A DNA stretch of 5,983 nt. It comes from Mesotoga sp. (lineage in GTDB: Bacteria; Thermotogota; Thermotogae; Petrotogales; Kosmotogaceae). The notes below the pieces were generated by a model. The model did no database searches. It was not told the origin of the DNA and worked only from the letters and a program-made list of their open reading frames with translations. Shown here piece after piece: positions 5,399 through 5,983 of this stretch (position 1 is its first letter; the number at the start of each line of letters is the position of its first letter). Made by a program: the position numbers and the translations under genes. The stretch covers positions 1-5,983 of the forward strand of contig WOZY01000255.1 in assembly GCA_011620045.1 (NCBI GenBank), read 5' to 3'.

Positions 5399-5983
5399 CT
5401 ATATTATGCCTGAGGCAATAAGAACCCAGATAGAAATACCAAGCGCAGCAAGCGAACTTACTGTAGAGAGTATCAACCAGGGTGAAGTCTTCTTCTGAAG
5501 TGCTTCAACGTCCTGTTTTGTGGCGGCGTCAACAGTGGCCTTGTTGATCTCGGCTACTCTTTCCGAAAGATTCACAACAACAGGCTGAGTCTCAAGGTCA
5601 CTGATCTTGAGATACCTCTCAAGGTTGACCACCGTAGTGTTCAATCTTGATTCCAGCGAATCCGTTCTGGTCTTGAGCGCTTTGATTTCGCTTTCATTCT
5701 TGCCGAGCTGCGTATTCACAGTATCCATTCCAAGCGAAATCCTGGAAAGACTTGCTTCTACTGAGACATTAAGCATATCCATGCTTTCGTTCATTCGAGC
5801 CTCAAGATCGGCAAGACTTGTTTGATTGGCAGTGAAATCCTTTGCTTGTTGGTCTGTGAGAGCGTTGAACTTTGAATTAAGTGCGTTCAGATCGCTCCTG
5901 AGGGAAGAGACAGTGCTTACAGAAGACTTTAGAGAAGCTAGCTCGTTCTCATGAATAGTAACAATCTCGTTTATTGCATTGAT
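5399..5983 (-). CDS. Coiled-coil protein with C-terminal membrane anchor, Omp-alpha-like (C-terminal 194 residues; start outside window)
   Basis: The frame is open without stops from the right edge to TAG at 5399, so this is the end of a longer protein; an internal Met at 5794 is not the start. Residues 1 to about 160 are polar, low in aromatics and Cys-free, with hydrophobic residues at 3-4 spacing (L15, L18, V22, V25, L28, L32, L35, F39, L42), typical of a coiled coil, and a likely break near P134. The last 26 residues (W169-I194, WLILSTVSSL... to SGII) form one hydrophobic helix after KKTSP. This matches the C-terminal part of Thermotoga Omp-alpha, an envelope rod with an N-terminal SLH head, a long coiled coil and a C-terminal outer-membrane anchor. 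From memory the omp-alpha gene lies next to ruvB in T. maritima, which supports the call. The SLH domain would be off the window, so another anchored coiled-coil protein is possible. The terminator follows the stop. Confidence 0.65.
   Translation of the reverse strand: MNAINEIVTIHENELASLKSSVSTVSSLRSDLNALNSKFNALTDQQAKDFTANQTSLADLEARMNESMDMLNVSVEASLSRISLGMDTVNTQLGKNESEIKALKTRTDSLESRLNTTVVNLERYLKISDLETQPVVVNLSERVAEINKATVDAATKQDVEALQKKTSPWLILSTVSSLAALGISIWVLIASGII

Noticed and set aside
5399..5794. Coiled-coil gene as a complete 131-residue protein starting at 5794
   Set aside because: The frame stays open to the window edge with the same coiled-coil pattern and no ribosome-binding site at 5794, so the gene is truncated by the window.
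1831..5825. Plus-strand open frames at 1831-2121, 2534-2746, 3243-3461, 4609-4917 and 5607-5825
   Set aside because: Each lies antisense within a well-supported gene and has no recognisable domain or credible start context.

Overview
This looks like a chromosomal segment from a bacterium of the phylum Thermotogota. The near-balanced base composition suggests the Mesotoga/Kosmotoga side rather than a specific species. Four things point there: a coiled-coil protein with a C-terminal hydrophobic anchor that resembles the Thermotoga outer-sheath rod protein Omp-alpha; an AsnRS of the compact archaeal/thermophile type; the order ruvB - NAD kinase - phoU - large envelope permease, which I recall from Thermotoga maritima (around TM1729-TM1735, from memory and not checked); and an LptF/LptG-type permease whose polypeptide continues past the normal end of the family. 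All genes lie on the minus strand, so the layout below runs from high to low coordinates.

Right edge (5983 to 5399): the C-terminal 194 residues of a coiled-coil protein ending in one hydrophobic helix; its start is off the window. Next comes an 88-base junction (5398 to 5311) holding a strong rho-independent terminator for that gene and, directly abutting its U-tract, an extended -10 promoter (TGCTATAAT) that should drive everything downstream.

Main operon (5310 to beyond 1): asnS (asparaginyl-tRNA synthetase) - 8-base gap - ruvB (Holliday junction motor) - 147-base gap - nadK (NAD kinase) - 11-base overlap - phoU (metal-binding PhoU-family regulator) - 9-base gap - lptF/lptG-type permease, cut by the left edge. 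Most ribosome-binding sites are strong and nested in the preceding gene's end or stop codon, which suggests translational coupling. The one interruption, between ruvB and nadK, contains no recognisable gene, only two overlapping micro-ORFs.

Functionally the cluster mixes core housekeeping (translation, recombination, cofactor synthesis) with phosphate signalling and envelope transport. It reads as a conserved Thermotogota housekeeping operon, not a defence or mobile system: I see no transposase, integrase, CRISPR, tRNA or rRNA. The most interesting points are the permease with a seventh membrane helix leading into an LptA/LptC-like tail in a phylum not known for classical LPS, the terminator/promoter overlap, and the Omp-alpha-like gene beside the operon.
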